In this document: positions 1 through 10,500 of the stretch, piece by piece
Layout: every line of letters begins with the position of its first letter
Position numbering within the stretch: position 1 is the first letter of the stretch
Source of the DNA: Siphonodentalium dalli
Lineage: Eukaryota; Mollusca; Scaphopoda; Gadilida; Siphonodentaliidae
Assembly: GCA_032622095.1 (NCBI GenBank)
Contig: CP136069.1
Coordinates: 41,080,194-41,144,193, forward strand
DNA length: 64,000 nt
Direction of reading: 5' to 3'
Notes under the pieces: generated by a model
What the model was told of the DNA's origin: nothing
Seen by the model: the letters and a program-made list of their open reading frames with translations, nothing else
The model's database searches: none
Position numbers and translations under genes: made by a program

Positions 1-224
1 CCATACACAATTTCATACAGATCTGATAACCCATGGCTGCGATATCTGCATGGACGGACAAAAATAGTCCAGATTTCCAGATAAATAAAGAAGGATATAA
101 ACCCTAGAATGGAAAATCCAAAAAACGTTATTTACCCCTGATTTTAAAGCAGTCCAAACCACATTTAATTCAGATCGGATAAGCAATGACTGAGATATCT
201 GCCATATAAAAAGTCAATCAAGTA
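1..224. repeat. Degenerate interspersed repeat, partial
   Basis: The stretch contains the phrase CAGATCTGATAACCCATGG followed by a GATATCTGCATGGACGGAC-like segment, and a second related phrase near 170-205. The same kind of phrase (GAGATCCGATAACCCATGG) recurs at about 6030 and 6195, so this is a diverged member of one dispersed repeat. No coding potential is visible. Confidence 0.45.
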
Positions 225-364
225 CAGTAATGCCCTAAATAATCGACCCCTTAACCACAGCAGAATTATGGGTAACTTTTCAGGATTTAGTCGGAAATAT
301 GGCTTGTTGCTATTCATCGGAAAGCTCTCTGTGGCTAAGGAGTCGATTATTTATGGCATTACTG
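225..364. mobile_element. Family A hairpin MITE, copy A1 (TA-flanked)
   Basis: The element opens with CAGTAATGCCCTAAATAATC and closes with its near reverse complement ending GGCATTACTG; TA lies on each side. The inner arm carries the family phrase GGATTTAGTCGGAAATATGG. A TA target and CAGTA ends are what Tc1/mariner-type MITEs usually show; the superfamily assignment is inferred. The second arm is mostly deleted in this copy. Other copies are at 34096, 39076, 39916, 44044, 56261, 56853, 58580 and 62185. Confidence 0.8.
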
Positions 365-500
365 TATACCATCCCATATATCTTCGAAAAGTTGGGGTAT
401 AGATATGACCAATATATATGCAACACCAAGCTTGGCATATTTTGACAGAAATCAACCTAGGACAGTGTGCAACTCATAAGTGCAAATTACTTTATTGAAG

Positions 501-900
501 TTAACCCTTTACCCAACAGAACGGCCCTATGCCAATGCATTCTCTTATATATGCGAGTCGACCATAGGTCGCCTCGCATATATAAGAGAATGCATTGGCT
601 TAACACATTAAAAATTATAAAATTGTTAAAGAATGTAAGAAAAAATGGTAAAAAGTGTTTAAAAAAGATTTTTTTTAGGCCAATGCATTCTCTTATATAT
701 GCGAGGCGACCTATGGTCGACTCGCATATATAAGAGAATGCATTGGCACAGGGCATAACTGTAACTATCACAATGTGGTCAAGGAGCCGGTTCCAATGAT
801 ATCCATATGTGTATGGTTCTATTGAGACAGACCGAAGATATTTTAGGCTGTTGAAGCTTTATTTGGCCGGTTTTGGCCGTTTTGTTGGGTAAAGGGTTAA
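501..900. mobile_element. Family B piggyBac-like MITE, copy B1
   Basis: A 400-bp element bounded by TTAA on both sides, with ends CCCTTTACCCAACA and TGTTGGGTAAAGGG. CCC-starting ends with a TTAA target are typical of the piggyBac superfamily. Inside are two 68-bp near-perfect palindromes built on GCCAATGCATTCTCTTATAT, in opposite orientation, separated by an AT-rich spacer. Apparent ORFs across the palindromes are by-products of the symmetry. No transposase is encoded. Confidence 0.85.
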
Positions 901-1014
901 ACAGAGAATCGATATACATAGGTTAAATCAATGTTGCATATCTGAGCAATTAGCAAGAGAAGTTCATGTGTGAGAAGTGTTGATTGCTATTGAAGAGATT
1001 CAGCATGGGTTTCC

Positions 1015-2362
1015 AGGCCTGGCCTTTTAAGGCGGGCGATCGCCCTCGCCCGCCTCCGCCCGCCTGAAATTAAAATAAGGAGGGCGCCTATCGCCCTCCT
1101 CGCGTAAGTATGCCCGGGCAATCTGAGTAGCAACGTTATTTGCCGACATACAAGCACGTGGTACAACTGTCATCTCGTTTTTGTATACACAGTTGTCTCG
1201 CATTATAAGCGCACACGCTTAATTGCATTGCATCATTTGGAACACCGCGCCCTTGACAGTGTAAGTTGTTTACGTCGGAAACTGGCGAGGTGTGCCGATC
1301 GACATTTGCATGTGGTACAATTGTTACTTCGGTTTAGAGTTGTCTTGTTATAGAGTTGTCTCGCATTATTAGCGCACGCGCTTGTTAGTTGTCTTGTTAT
1401 AGAGTTGTCTCGCATTATTAGCGCACGCGCTTGTGTTTTGGTTTTATATGAAAAATGGCAGACGAAACAGGAGAAAAGGGAAATCGGGTGAAATTATCCA
1501 CGTTCGCCACGTGGAACACTCGGGGTGGTGTAATAGGCCACGAATTAAAATTAATACAAAACACACAATATGTCACAAAAATTTGGTGCAAGCTTTGTGC
1601 AAAGCATTTGGTGAAACTGCGTATCGACTCTAGACTAAGGGGAAAAGCTTTAACCGATGTTGAGAGGTACGCAATGGGGACTAACAATGGTGAAATTGTG
1701 AATAATCCAGAATGTTGTCTATACTTCGATTGGTGATTTACCCAAATGCCTAAAATAATTAAATTGTAAGTTTTGTGCATAATTTGAGTAAACTCTTTCT
1801 GGGACCAGGGATTTTGAACTTGTGGTATATTTTCAGAATTCTATATCGAAGTATTTCTTGTTATCGGTACCTACATGACCAGGTGTGAAAGAGGGAGTGG
1901 AATGACAATACACGGATCAAATATTTTTTTTTACATTTATTAGATTTTATAGAGTGTTTGAATGTAGTTCCCCACACGAAAATTAACAAAGAGTCTCAGT
2001 GACATAGCATAGTTCATTTGCCGACGGCGGATTACTGCCAAATTTTCTAGTATGTCTTCTGTTCAAATGTATTCAAAGTTAACAAATTGTTGAGGAAAAA
2101 ATGTAGTTTTTTCCCTCAAGAAACACTGAACAAAATCCACCAATATATGCCAGAATCGCTCTCAGGGACACTACATATTAAAAATTTCCCGGGGGAGGAC
2201 CCCCGGACCCCCCTAATCATGAGAGGGGGACACCCCCTCTCAAACTCACCCCCGCTCGCCTCTGATGATGCTTCGCATCATATGGTCAGATAAAATAGCC
2301 CTCCTGGGATAAATTAAGGAGGGCGATCATTGCCCTCCTTCCAATTTCAAAGGGCCAGGCCT
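1015..2362 (+). mobile_element. Decayed hAT element carrying a transposase-like exon
   Basis: The ends are AGGCCTGGCC and GGCCAGGCCT, flanked by GGGTTTCC (1007-1014) and GGGTTTCT (2363-2370), an 8-bp target duplication with one mismatch, as expected for hAT. The exact end is ambiguous by a base because the terminus is itself palindromic. Both arms carry GC-rich GGGCGATCGCCC-like hairpins. A 49-bp direct duplication lies at 1339-1433 (TTGTCTTGTTATAGAG core). It holds a BED-finger exon (1455-1689) but no complete transposase. Confidence 0.7.
1455..1689 (+). pseudogene. BED-type zinc-finger exon of a hAT/ZNF862-like transposase, truncated
   Basis: Starts at ATG (MADETGEKGN...) and encodes a segment resembling the N-terminal finger of hAT-derived ZNF862-like proteins: KIWCKLCAKHL supplies the first Cys pair, followed by an RLRGKAL and ERYAMGTNN stretch. 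In such proteins the histidine part of the finger follows next. Here the similarity stops exactly at AATG|GTGAAA, a usable 5' splice site, so this looks like a first exon whose downstream exons were lost. If the donor is ignored, the frame runs to a stop at 1736. It lies inside the hAT termini above. The family assignment is from remembered similarity only. Confidence 0.55.
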
Positions 2363-2595
2363 GGGTTTCTCGGTTGATTTAATGTGTGCTGAAAGGGGAA
2401 CTAACATTTTAGCGCACATTCTACGTTTAGCTTCTAAAGTGCACCCAAATTAATAAACTAGATATTCCATTCTATTGGATTTTTAAAAGGTTGATCACGC
2501 ATCAATACATATGAGAAAATATATTGTAAAAGGTTATAGTTTAATTGTATGATACATGTCTAGTATTACAGGTCTGTATGATATTATGATAACAA

Positions 2596-4373
2596 TCTAT
2601 TATATATTTTGAAACTTATGTCTATGTTTATGTATGTGTGTATGTGTCTTATAGACTCGAAAACTGCCGACTGATCTGACTCAAATTTGGTATGTAGGCC
2701 GACTTTGATCCTGGGAACAATATGGGCAGGTAAAATTTCACATGCGACAGTGTCCTTGACCTTCACCTTGCTCATATACCCTCATATAGGCATGTTTCTG
2801 GACCTCGACTGAATTGACCTACTTTGATCCCGGGAACAATATGGGCGCATTGGGCGGGTCCAATTTCACATGCGACTGTATCTTTGACCTTCACTCCAGG
2901 GTTTGCGCTGCCGCTTGCCAAATTTGCCAATGGCAAAAAATATTTTCATTTGGCAAAATATTTTGGCAAGTGGATTATTAATTATGGGATGTGAACTATC
3001 TAGTCATAAAACATCATCAAACATGGGTTATTCGTTACGTGAGCCGAATTACAGACAATATAACGGAAAACCATAACAAGAAATCTATCAATTTACGTGT
3101 AGCGCAGTCAGCAGTGTTATGTCGACAGTTATAAGTAATCTTCTTCAGTTTTCACAAAACGGTAATCCCATCTTTCTGTCATAATCAAACAGCTAAGTGA
3201 CCGCAGTTAAAATGTGAGTTGGAAAAAAGCAATGTTTTGTATATTTTTCATTGAGTCTGTTGTAAGTACTTTGTAACATGATCTCAATGTAGATACTGCA
3301 AAAGCTAATTATTAATTTGTTTTAACAGTTAATCCTCCCTTTGTCCGTTTGGATTATGGACGCATGTATTCATTGTAACAGTGCATATTAATGGCGACAT
3401 TATATAGCATGTATTTATGATGTCAGCGTTATATTACCAGCGAATATAATAGGTTAATCAGCCGAATGTGAATGGCAACGGATTAATTTATGGCTCGTTG
3501 ATTTAAACAGTAATACAAGGTGAAATAATATGTATGCTTAATAACTGTGTAGCAACACTAAGGGTACGTTCATACACTGGCAAGTTTTCACGGTATGGTT
3601 TGCAGGCATTTTGTCATAGAAAACGATATGGTGCCATAATATGAATGGAAAAAAGCACATAAAGTGCATCTGTGCCATAATAGCTAACTACATGCGAAGT
3701 AAAATCTCTGTAGATCCACTAGTAACGATGCTACTGGAATTTGCATGTAAAAATCATGCAATTATCTTGCAAAAATTAATCATACAGGTATTTGAAGGCA
3801 AATTCAAGTAGCACTGTTACAAGTGGAACAAGATAAATGTTACTTCTCATGTCTTTCGCCTTAGTAAAGATGCATGTTATGTGCATGTTTCCATTCATAT
3901 TCTGGCACCATGTGGTTTTCTATGATGAAATGCTTGCAAAAACATACCGTGCAAACTTTCCAGCGTATGAACGTACCCTAAACGTAGTTTCCAGGCAGGT
4001 GTCGCTTAGATATTTAATGCTACTTTGATATTTATTAATAATACTAACTTGCTTTTCTAGTAGCTCATATTACCAGTCTGTGGTTAGTTTTTACAGTATT
4101 TAACAAAGATAAAAACACGATGATATCCCCAATTATACGCGCAATTAAATTTGGCAAATATATTTTTAATTTGGCAAAAAATAATTTCATTTGGCAAAAA
4201 TATTGGCAAGAGAAAATTTTCGTCCAGCGCCAACCCTGTTCACCTTGCTCATATACATGTACACTCATATACCGTAGTCATGTTTCTGGACCGATGCTGT
4301 ATATTCTGCCCAGACAGAGGCGATCACAAAGAAATCCCTAAATAGCCCGGACGAAGTCGGGCACATCAGCTAG
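2596..4373 (+). mobile_element. Non-autonomous Helitron HEL1
   Basis: The 5' end is A|TCTATTATATATTTTG and the 3' end is a bulged hairpin CCCGGACGAAGTCGGG, then seven bases, then CTAG|T. These are the Helitron hallmarks: TC start, short 3' hairpin, CTRR end, insertion between A and T, no target duplication. The region after the 5' end (2655-2900) carries paired phrases such as GACTTTGATCCTGGGAACAA and its TACTTTGATCCCGGG echo. TTTGGCAAA-rich arms (2905-2975 and 4146-4232) flank a foreign hairpin element. No Rep/helicase is visible. Confidence 0.75.
3560..3980. mobile_element. Hairpin MITE family L, inside HEL1
   Basis: An inverted repeat with ends AGGGTACGTTCATAC and GTATGAACGTACCCT. The arms match over much of their length (CATTTTGTCATAGAAAACGA on the left; its counterpart near 3910-3930 on the right). 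The ORF at 3837-4028 is arm sequence, not a gene. Confidence 0.7.
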
Positions 4374-4518
4374 TATTATTTTTTTGCACAATTCGTGGTT
4401 ATTATTCTTTAAATAATTTAGGTTTGTTTGAGTGAAACAAGTTAAAAAATAAATAAATTTAAGATAAACAGAGCATAAACTCGAAAACTATCAAAACAGT
4501 ATTCCACATTGATATGTG
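4374..4518. other. AT-rich spacer, nothing recognised
   Basis: Short low-complexity A/T-rich DNA between the Helitron end and the next inverted-repeat element. No coding potential or motif seen. Confidence 0.6.
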
Positions 4519-5197
4519 TTAGGCCAAAAAAAAAAGTTTTGGTTCTCAGGCCCTGCCACATTGAATAAAAAGGGCCGCATTAGGCCTTTTTATTGCAATG
4601 ACAAAAAAAATTACGAAAAAATAAATTGAAAAAAAAAAAAAAAAAAATTTTTTTTTTTGATTTTATCAACATGTCCATAGCAGATATGTGTTGAATATTA
4701 GTGTGCATTGAGCTCTAACATGTAATGTGTTAAAAAGTGACTTGCAGGTTTACAACATGAAGTAGATGACTACAATTAAGAAAATGATTAGCTGATCCTC
4801 ATGCTCTTCTTACAATTAGTCATTGTGAACAACTTACACTAATTGTAACTTTATACAATTGAAAGGCACAGGACTAAATTCAGGATCACATATTAGAATG
4901 GGGGGGTATCAGTTTTTAGACAACAATAACAGTAGTTAACGTCAGGGGCATTATATATTGTTAGGTAATCCCAGTCATACACTGGTAGTACAATGTCATT
5001 TTTATATAAGACTAAATGAGTTTATATGCATAACAGTTCCCTCTACCTTTCTGGTTATTACTAGACAGAGCAAGGTATCTTTGTCCATGCTTACTATGCG
5101 CAGAAAAAAATAAAAAATAAAAATAAAACCCTCCCTCCCTCATTGATTTGAAGAAAAAAATTGCCTGAGAACCAAAACAAATTTTTTTTTGGCCTTA
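4519..5197. mobile_element. Inverted-repeat element with TAGGCC ends
   Basis: The left end TAGGCCAAAAAAAAAA followed by GTTTTGGTTCTCAGGC is mirrored at 5162-5197 as GCCTGAGAACCAAAAC then a T-run and GGCCTTA. The interior is AT rich with homopolymer A/T at 4625-4665 and no ORF. It abuts family F copy F1 directly. Confidence 0.55.
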
Positions 5198-5661
5198 TTA
5201 AAGATGCATAATCCAAATGAATGTTCCAAAATTACTATTTCTTTGACTTCAGGGAGTAAAAAATATTTCATTCGAGTCGAGGAACCCACCCATCAAAGCT
5301 CAGTGATCAGATACTGATTTTTTAAATTTTTTATTGGTCAAGATATGTACTTATTTGTGGCCTGGGAAAAATTTGTCATGGCGATGGTTTCGGACAAAAT
5401 AGTGGATGAAGATGGATAACTCTAAAATCAAGTGGTAATACGGCAAAATTTAGTGATACTCAAGTGATAATATGGCCATATTTCGTTGAACAACATGTTG
5501 ATAAATAAAACTTTTTGGGAAATTATACCATAGTTGACAGTTACTGTAGTTAGCATTATTTTGTTGTAATTAATCTATTCTGATAACTAAGGCGTATTTT
5601 GAAGAAATATTGTTGTAACTTGATGATATGGGGACCGTCTGATCAGATTGAGTACCTTTAA
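5198..5661. mobile_element. Family F TTAA-flanked element, copy F1
   Basis: Bounded by TTAA; the right end reads GATTGAGTACCT before TTAA, matching the AGGTACTCAATC end of copies F3 and F5. It contains the family phrase GGAACCCACCCATCAAAGCT and the GATGAAGATGGATAACTCTA block. The left end is diverged. Confidence 0.6.
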
Positions 5662-5769
5662 GAAGAGCTTCCGATTGTAACTGATAAGTTCGTCATTGGA
5701 ATAAATTCAATATTGCAAATCAATTAATCTATCTTTTATAAATGAATTCTACGATAATGCCAAACCTGT

Positions 5770-6245
5770 CAAATCCCAACAAGAGGTTGCACCATGGGTG
5801 CTGGGATACCCCATGGTGAAAATTGAAATATGGGCAGGTCAGAAACCAAATTGTGAAAAACAATTTGATGAAGGAACAAATTACTTGACAATTCTAACAA
5901 ACGATGGAGGAAATCCAACATTTTCAGATAAAGAAAGAGGGATAACTCTTGAAAAGAAAATGTAAACAATGTCAATGAACCCTCTTTTGAAAGCCCTCAT
6001 GATGCCAAACCTGCATACCAAATTTCATTGAGATCCGATAACCCATGGTTGAGATATAAGAGCGGACGGATGGAAATCCAACATTTTCAGATAAACAAAT
6101 AGGGATAACTCTTGAACAGAAATGTGAACAACGTCGATGAACCCTCCTTTGAAAGACCTCCTGATGCCAAACCTGCTTACCAAATTTCATTGAGATCCGA
6201 TAACCCATGGTTGAGATATATGAGCGGACCGACCGACAGATGCAC
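5770..6245. repeat. Two to three degenerate ~170-bp tandem units
   Basis: Units share GAACCCTC, TTTGAAAG, GATGCCAAACCTGC and ATTTCATTGAGATCCGATAA, ending in a GAGCGGACGGA-type tail. The best pair is at about 5980-6075 and 6135-6245. A C13 run follows at 6271. The antisense ORF at 5972-6310 is only a translation of this repeat. Confidence 0.65.
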
Positions 6246-6299
6246 GGATGGACGCATGTAATCCAGTATACACCCCCCCCCCCCCATCTTTTGGAATGG

Positions 6300-7497
6300 A
6301 GGTAAAACAACTAAATCTTTATTCTCATCAATACAAGTCAAATATCCTTCCCTTTGCAGACTGAGTCACCATTGAAAACTAGAACAATGATTAGGCGCCT
6401 GCAAATCAGATTAGGCGCCTGCAAATCACAACCTCGAATCTAATCAGGGAAGATTTCACATTGAATCAAACCTTGAATTGAACCACCATAATTTTAATTT
6501 CGTTGGCAATTACAGACACACACATTACGAGTAATTTGTCAATTCATCAGCTGTGGGAACAATAAATGCACTCAGTGCACTGGAGGCCCTTACAGTCCAC
6601 TAAATAGCCATGGCAATAATCAATGCCATGGGAAATGCCATGGCAACATGTGGAATCTAACATGCCAGGGCATTAAATTTGCTGTGGGATATGTTTCTAA
6701 TTTTAAGGGCTGCCCTTACCTAGAGTTTAGAGTTGAGGAGTCCAGAATGGTGTTTACCCTAATGATTGATACATATGCGGTTACCAGTTTCTCCCTTCTG
6801 TTAAACGAGATCAATGTTTTAAGGTCTTTTTCATTTATATAGTAGAGAAAGTCGCACGAGTCTCGAGACTTGAACACAGTGTTAAACACTACAGTCAAAT
6901 TCCATTTAGGCCAAAGAAATATATATACCTGTGTTTCAGGTTACATGCAAGAAAAAATTAGGGGTGGCGGGTGGCTTTTCACTTTATTTTATTTTTTAAT
7001 TTTATTTTCAACTTTGCTCAAAATAAATATGAAATACCACCAGACTGCTTCTCCTTGTTTTTAATGTACTATAAAATAATAAAACTAAGTACATAATATT
7101 AGAATACAAGTGTAATTTATTGTTTATTGAATAAAACATGAAAAAATAACTTTGATTTGGAGTGTGGTATAATTTCCAGTTTAACAGTACACGCGATGTG
7201 TCCATTTTACATGGAAATGAATCGGTTTACACGGAAAATCGGATGCGTACTAATTTTGCAAAATTGAAAATGAAAATGGTTGGGGCGCCAGAATAAGGGC
7301 GGGCGGTCACCAGAAACACAGGTCTTTTTTATTTTGGCTATTGAACACCGTAACCATTGAGCCACTGAGCTCCACAATATGGACACACTATATACAGCAA
7401 GATAATGCCAAGATTATTGTGAACATTAGCATTCGTGCTACATGAATGTCAGAAACTGCATAATAATTTCATCAACATTCACGAACGAAATATGTAC
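6300..7497. other. Probable ODR4 intron or downstream sequence, no gene seen
   Basis: AT-rich DNA with a small direct duplication at 6391-6429 (ATTAGGCGCCTGCAAATCA twice) and several CCATGGCA phrases near 6608-6650. I searched the minus strand for the next ODR4 exon and found no convincing match. Confidence 0.5.
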
Positions 7498-7593
7498 CTG
7501 TCTGAGTTTTGTCTGAGCTTTCTGTAGAGTTTCTGATGGAGCTATAGCAAAAAGACCAATGATGTTCATCCCACCAGGAAGCATTCTCGTTGC
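7498..7593 (-). CDS. ODR4: ODR4 coding exon 3
   Basis: Acceptor AG at 7594-7595 (TTTGCAG on the minus strand) and donor GT at 7496-7497 (CAG|GTACAT). Thirty-two codons, phase 0 at both ends, beginning ATRMLPGGMN and containing IIGLFAIAPSETL. RMLPGG followed by a hydrophobic strand is the recognisable ODR4 block. Confidence 0.85.
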
Positions 7594-10500
7594 CTGCAAA
7601 TATTAACACAAATAATCATGGGTTTTGGAATGATCATATACCGTAGCGCATTATATTATTATGGTACCAAACTATTTTTTTGCAGGATAAAAATCTACAT
7701 ATCAATAAATAAAAAGCTGGCAGATAAATATGCCTAATCCGAATTAACGCTCCCAAATGACTATTTCTTTGGCTTCGGGTCGAGGAACCCACCCATTAAA
7801 GCTCAGAGTGATAATATATTGATTTTTTAAATTTGTTATTTCTCGAAATGTATAATTATTTGTGGCCCAGATACGAGTCGTCAAACCGATTGTCTCAGAC
7901 AAAATTGCGGATGAAGATGGATAACTCGAGGTTTTGGATCATGTAATCATACATAGAGAATCTACAACGAGTCCGCAGTTTATAGCGGAATTTACAAAAC
8001 ATGCCAGTAAATTAGGTCTTGACCAAGCCTTTGGCGAGGTCCAGACTGAATTAACTGGACTCGTTATGTAAATTCCGCTATAAACTGGGGACGAGTTGTA
8101 GATTCTATTTATTACATGATCCAAAACCTCGACAAAAGATACTTAAATTATCAAATGGGATGCAAAACTAACATCGGCTTCTATTAGGCATACAATGACG
8201 TTTTACGGAACTATGCATTGTTTGCCCACGTAAAGAAATAGTCCCAGATAAATAAAGACTCTTTGGCATATATAATGGCGTATATTTAATGACATAACTT
8301 TTCAAACTCTTCATTCATTATAGTTTGTTGGAAAAATATTGGAAGCCATAGTATTTTGAGAAGTAGCATGCGGAACGTAAACAGAAGACAAACCGGATGT
8401 CAAAGGTCACCTGGCACTATTTCCTGTTATTAAAGGAACGTATAATATCACAATTTATAGAATCGGTTTATTGAATGGAATTAGGGTATGATCATTTAAA
8501 GGAATACGGTCCTGAAAAAACAATATTATTTTCTTTCAATATACCGATAATATATATATATATAATGTCCATTGGGCGCATATAATCTAATATATGGCCG
8601 CCTATCGTTATTTTTATAACGTTTAAAAAAAATTCCGAAGTTAGCCGAAGATTTTGTTGTAGACGAAGTCACGTGATCATCAGCCCGATCACGTGATTGT
8701 CACATGTAAACAGAAGCATAGCACGTGATCAATCACGTGGTAACTCATTGACAACGCATAGATACGCGACAGCGGTATTTTAAGTTTGCATGTAGTCGAT
8801 CGCGGCCTTTGAAGATTGTCGCGTTATCACACTGCGAATGCAAAACTTCGCCGAAAACATCGCCTTTCTCGTAATTAAATGTCTTTATCGTGTTATTATT
8901 ACTATTATTATATGTATGGCGATGTGTTGTTACTATAAAGCCATGCCCGTATATTATTCAGTTTTGCGCGCATTTATCTATATATTTTTTCGTTACCGGA
9001 ATAGTCCAAGTTATATTATATATGCATATCAAGATTGCATATATACGCGAAGACTTGCACAGTTATTAGGCCATTATCATCTCGTAAACATTCCAATTTC
9101 CAGATGCCATTAGTCGTGTGTCAATAAAGAGCGTTTCGTTTTAATTTATCGTAACGCGGTAAAACAACACAAAAATGGTTTATTGCTGTCGGATTTAATC
9201 AATTATAATCAAGCCATTCATTACCAATATGATATGATAAGTTCGTTTTCCTTGGTTATGAATCTTGTATATATTTGGGCAATATGGTGTTTATATATAT
9301 TTCGGAATATTGCTTCCCCCACCCCAAAACAATCTAGCCGACTGTCACTGATGGAAATTCACTGCATCTATGCATGGTTATTGGCCTATAAAATTAGCAC
9401 TCTAGCGATGCGGTCTATTGAATATCCATGTCATAAATCGACCTCTATGTGTCAATTACGCATACCAATAGGGTTATAAAATATATAAATGTTCGCCGTG
9501 GTTCGTTTAAACATCCAATCATATATAACACTTTTTGAAGGAGGGATCATAATCCGGTTTAATATGGAATCACATATTCAAGTGCTCTTTATTCGCAATA
9601 TATCGTAAAAGTGAACGCTCTTTATTGCGTCAAGGTAAAGGGACTCGACTTAGAACAGTTGTTCTAGTGATTGTTTACTGATTACAACAATACAGGTTAA
9701 TACATGTACATGAACTTCCGATATGCATGCTTTATATATCCTTCCATCATTGTCATAGAAATTTCCGCTTTATTAAACTCTTTTTAATCGTACCATATTA
9801 ACATGGAACGCTCTTTATTGAGCCATGGTGAAGGAATTGGGGACTCGACTTAGAATAGTTGTCATCGTGAATTATTCAGCAACATACTCCCCACTAACTG
9901 CAATTGTATGTATTCGTAACCATGACTGACTCGTCAAATTAAACGCTCTTTATTTGGTATATGTAATCGGTTTCTGATTTTGCGCAACTGGTTTCCCACA
10001 GAAATCCTGCCAAATGTCACGTAAACGAACATCGTTTGGAAATGAATACAGCATATGCCTAACTGAGAGTCACTAGAATGAATGAATGATTGTAAATACG
10101 GGACACTCGGGGCATATATACGGAAAATTAAAAAAACATGGCGAACACGCACCCGAATAAAGTTCACATGCCGGCTCGTGTTTTTATAAGCTTTATACGA
10201 AAGTGTTATCTACCCCGCTCAATCATCCCTCTATATTTTTTGTCAAAACAATAACGTAACTTTCCAAACAGCACTTAAGACAAATCACAAGTGAAGATAG
10301 CTCACCGCGCGATGACAATTCACCATGTGTACACAATGCTATTGATATGCCCCGCAGTAATTCCATTACACTCACGCGCTGATGTCGATTCCGGATTTTC
10401 CATCGCCATATAGGTAGACATAATTAACTCCGACTCCGATTCCCTATTTTTAATTAGTTTACCTCGCGTGACGTCATGCGAGGTTTTGCGATGGAGATAG

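Noticed and set aside
467-771. Overlapping 88- and 94-codon ORFs on both strands
   Set aside because: They are translations of the family B palindromes; the same peptides recur at every B copy.
1418-1780. 120-codon minus-strand ORF
   Set aside because: Antisense of the hAT BED-finger exon; no domain.
5972-6310. 112-codon minus-strand ORF
   Set aside because: Translation of tandem GATCCGATAACCCATGG repeats.
6716-6898. Possible ODR4 exon 4 on the minus strand
   Set aside because: The reading has no match to the ODR4 block expected after RMLPGG and no convincing splice pair.
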